A stretch of DNA of 64,000 nt, from positions 1 through 64,000 of the forward strand of contig JALLLS010000095.1 in assembly GCA_025094145.1 (NCBI GenBank), given 5' to 3'. The notes below the pieces were generated by a model. It worked only from the letters and a program-made list of their open reading frames with translations. It did no database searches and was not told the DNA's origin. This document shows positions 60,899 to 64,000 of the stretch, one piece after another. The translations under genes and the position numbers were made by a program. This DNA is from Spinellus fusiger. Taxonomy: Eukaryota > Mucoromycota > Mucoromycetes > Mucorales > Phycomycetaceae. Positions within the stretch are counted from its first letter, which is position 1, and every line of letters starts with the position of its first letter.

Positions 60899-62534
60899 AA
60901 TTGACTGTTGAGGATGTATGTCCTGATAGAGATAACTCGGCTTCTATCCAATACTAGTGATTGAGCTTTTTACTGCTACAATCTTTAGAGCACGTTCCAT
61001 GAAGAATATAAAATAAAGACAAGTTGACCTTTTTCTTTTTATACAATTTCTGTTTTATAATTGGTTTTCATATGCCATTGGTTCAATCCGTGATCTGAAA
61101 ACTAAGAAGTAGTGTTGAAGCATAATGTCTGTATTTCTATCAATGAAAACTGTGAATCCCACAGGTTTTCTATGCACATATACAGCCCCAAGTAATAAGT
61201 GAATGGACAGAAAAATAAAGGCATATCCATCAGTACAAGATGTTCATAATAAAATATTCACGGAATAACACAAGACTTATAGTTGTTCTTTAGATGATTG
61301 TCTACATTCTTATTATAAAGAGATTTCTCAGTGATTTGTAGCAAAACCTTTATTTTTAATCACTCCAGTCTATTTGTCATTGCCCATAACTGTCAAACAG
61401 GATTCGACAGACCAAACAGTCTTGCTTTTACATCATCCATATTTCTCAAATGACATGAGATTGTTTGTATAGTGTTTCTATGAATAAACAAAATGATTGC
61501 CAGTTCTGAAGCAGATGAGAATAACTGAGCAAGGTAATGTGCTATTATTAACAAATTAGAACAATAGAAGAAAGATGTAGACACTACCAAAGACTATTCT
61601 GAGAGTAAAAAGGTAAGCAGTGTCTTCCTCTGGGCTTGAGCTCATTGTAGTCTACAAGACACTCATTGTATTGTTATTAGACAAGTGAAGACTCATTATT
61701 AGCTATATTCATGATATAGCATTATCTATATTATTATTATAAACAATATGTTTTACTGATAATACAGTTTGATATTGAGGTATCCACAAAAGAAAACAAT
61801 AATTTGGATACTTGCAAACCTTTTGATTTTAAACAGCGTTGCATAAAAGGGAAATATTCACATTCTTTAAACGGATGATTGTGTTACCCTTTAAAAGCCA
61901 AAAAATCTTTGGGTGTGTAGTCATTTGTATACTTTAATTCATACATACCTCTTAACTTAAAAAAAAGCAACCGAAATTTGAAATGTTACAGATATTCTTC
62001 CTGGCCACTTACAATAAGTAAAAGCTAAAAAATGGGAGGTTTAGAGTGTTTTTATATAAGAAACTATACCTTTCTATACGATATATACTGCTAGTAGAGG
62101 CTTTATACTTTATAAAATAAAATAAAAAACTATCTACAGTTATATAATTAATGGTTTGAACATTGAAATAGTCTAATAATCAAGGATTCAAATTATCACA
62201 TGGAATAAAGCAGGATCAATTGAAATAAAATTGAAGAGTAACAATAGTGTCTCACAATTAACCTCTACTATAATGACACCCCTTTAAAACTTGTTTTTTC
62301 TTCTCATAGTCTAAAGACAAGTAAATTGTCAAACAACCTGACTAGGACTAGGACACTTTTCTTTAGAACACAGAGCAATAATACATATATTTGTAAAGTA
62401 CACATGATATTTCTATTTTATTCTGCTAAAGAGTGAGAAAAAACTGTATTATCTTTTAAGAATTCAAATAATTACTTCTAAACACATTAGTAAAAAGAAA
62501 AATAATAAGTGTTTTAATCTTGATTAAATTGTTT

Positions 62535-62880
62535 TTAGTTTTAGATTCTACAAATCTTCAATCTACAGTATTACGAAAAAGAGAAAGACTTGTTAGCACA
62601 AATTCTGGACTATCATCTCCTTCAGCAAATAGACTCCTATAAATTCTCTTACAATAGCTCAGTCTTTATAATAAAATTTATAATACCAATGTTGATTAAA
62701 TATCACAAGCTTCTCAATCTAGTGGGTGGTATAAATAAATTACACTTTTCACAATTTCCTGTGCTTGTGTACATGTCTATTAATATGACTACACACCCAA
62801 AGATTTTTTGGCTTTTAAAGGGTAACACAATCATCCGTTTAAAGAATGTGAATATTTCCCTTTTATGCAACGCTGTTTAA
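62535..62880 (+). other. Possible coding stretch crossing the spacer/arm junction
   Basis: Two overlapping frames. From the acceptor-like TTTTTAG/TTTTAG at about 62535-62546 one frame reads STNLQSTVLRKRERLVSTNS to a stop near 62640. The other, 62590-62880, starts MLAQILDYHLLQQIDSYKFS and runs across the arm boundary at 62785. Neither has a recognised domain. Recorded because the first has a non-random, hydrophilic composition in otherwise AT-rich DNA. Confidence 0.15.
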
Positions 62881-63810
62881 AATCAAAAGGTTTGCAAGTA
62901 TCCAAATTATTGTTTTCTTTTGTGGATACCTCAATATCAAACTGTATTATCAGTAAAACATATTGTTTATAATAATAATATAGATAATGCTATATCATGA
63001 ATATAGCTAATAATGAGTCTTCACTTGTCTAATAACAATACAATGAGTGTCTTGTAGACTACAATGAGCTCAAGCCCAGAGGAAGACACTGCTTACCTTT
63101 TTACTCTCAGAATAGTCTTTGGTAGTGTCTACATCTTTCTTCTATTGTTCTAATTTGTTAATAATAGCACATTACCTTGCTCAGTTATTCTCATCTGCTT
63201 CAGAACTGGCAATCATTTTGTTTATTCATAGAAACACTATACAAACAATCTCATGTCATTTGAGAAATATGGATGATGTAAAAGCAAGACTGTTTGGTCT
63301 GTCGAATCCTGTTTGACAGTTATGGGCAATGACAAATAGACTGGAGTGATTAAAAATAAAGGTTTTGCTACAAATCACTGAGAAATCTCTTTATAATAAG
63401 AATGTAGACAATCATCTAAAGAACAACTATAAGTCTTGTGTTATTCCGTGAATATTTTATTATGAACATCTTGTACTGATGGATATGCCTTTATTTTTCT
63501 GTCCATTCACTTATTACTTGGGGCTGTATATGTGCATAGAAAACCTGTGGGATTCACAGTTTTCATTGATAGAAATACAGACATTATGCTTCAACACTAC
63601 TTCTTAGTTTTCAGATCACGGATTGAACCAATGGCATATGAAAACCAATTATAAAACAGAAATTGTATAAAAAGAAAAAGGTCAACTTGTCTTTATTTTA
63701 TATTCTTCATGGAACGTGCTCTAAAGATTGTAGCAGTAAAAAGCTCAATCACTAGTATTGGATAGAAGCCGAGTTATCTCTATCAGGACATACATCCTCA
63801 ACAGTCAATT

Positions 63811-64000
63811 ATGAAATATTTGCAAGATATTTTGAGGAAAGAGCCAGAGTCACCCCAGTGTTGCATAACTAATTATTCAAATGAAGATACTTCTGCTGTA
63901 GAAAACCAGAATGCCAATAGCTTACTTTTATTTCTTAGAATGAAACCTTTGAGTCTTATTAATCAACAACAATCAGACAAACAGCTAGCTAGTAGTAGCC
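63811..64000 (+). CDS. Inverted duplicate of the 118-aa frame, cut by the window edge
   Basis: Begins MKYLQDILRKEPESPQCC like the left-arm copy and is open to position 64000. Only the first ~63 codons are in the window. Confidence 0.3.
   Translation, partial: MKYLQDILRKEPESPQCCITNYSNEDTSAVENQNANSLLLFLRMKPLSLINQQQSDKQLASSS

Larger units (their letters stand above)
60709..64000. repeat. Large inverted repeat: arms at least 1216 bp, 860-bp spacer
   Basis: Position x on the left matches the reverse complement of 124709-x on the right. Arms are 60709-61924 and 62785-64000; pairing stops at 61925/62784, and the outer end lies past the window. In every stretch I compared by eye (about 500 bp spread over the arm) the arms are identical. 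Encoded frames are mirrored too: 61393-61590 (minus) equals 63119-63316 (plus), and the starts at 60898 and 63811. Confidence 0.97.

Overview
The window is a eukaryotic and almost certainly fungal nuclear segment. Genes are compact, with many short introns (mostly 45-140 bp, GT-AG plus a few GC-AG), AT-rich intergenic DNA and many microsatellites. The leucine-rich-repeat adenylate cyclase with RA, PP2C-like and cyclase domains is a fungal architecture. A SERTA-like protein, a PSMD5-like protein and TnpB/Fanzor-like relics suggest an early-diverging (zygomycete, perhaps Mucoromycota) fungus; this placement is inference. I resolved 13 multi-exon or single-exon genes by joining exons in frame by hand (about 68 introns).

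Region 1 (1-33.6 kb) is a dense housekeeping block: adenylate cyclase (minus, cut at the left edge), V-ATPase subunit d, the tRNA m1A58 methyltransferase catalytic subunit, a probable Mis14/Nsl1 kinetochore protein, an unrecognised 334-aa protein, a RING plus TRAF-type zinc-finger protein, an insulin-degrading-enzyme-type M16 peptidase, a Tim17-family membrane protein, a SERTA-like protein and a PSMD5-like proteasome assembly factor. Intergenic stretches hold low-complexity repeats and no recognisable genes.

Region 2 (about 34-54 kb) is an accessory compartment in which dispersed mobile-element relics surround a few genes. It has relics of three Tc1/mariner families, including one element at 42578-43904 with intact ends whose TA duplication can be read against a paralogous empty site at 52299. 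It also has a LINE tail, two internally deleted copies of a TnpB/Fanzor-like element, and a short terminal-inverted-repeat element with a conserved acidic peptide. Interspersed are tRNA-His(GTG), tRNA-Trp(CCA), an AMP-binding enzyme with a one-base frameshift, dynein light chain LC8 and a 2-Cys peroxiredoxin.

Region 3 (54.9-64 kb) holds a probable Pex39-like peroxin with an RKPWE motif, a two-helix membrane protein, then about 4 kb with no recognisable gene. It ends in a large inverted repeat: arms of at least 1216 bp, identical in every stretch I compared, around an 860-bp spacer and continuing past the right edge.

Most genes serve basic cell functions (cAMP signalling, vacuolar acidification, tRNA modification, proteolysis, import, redox) and show no operon-like link. 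The more unusual signals are the inverted repeat, the complementary Fanzor-like deletion derivatives, the TIR element with its peptide, and the four GC-AG introns.
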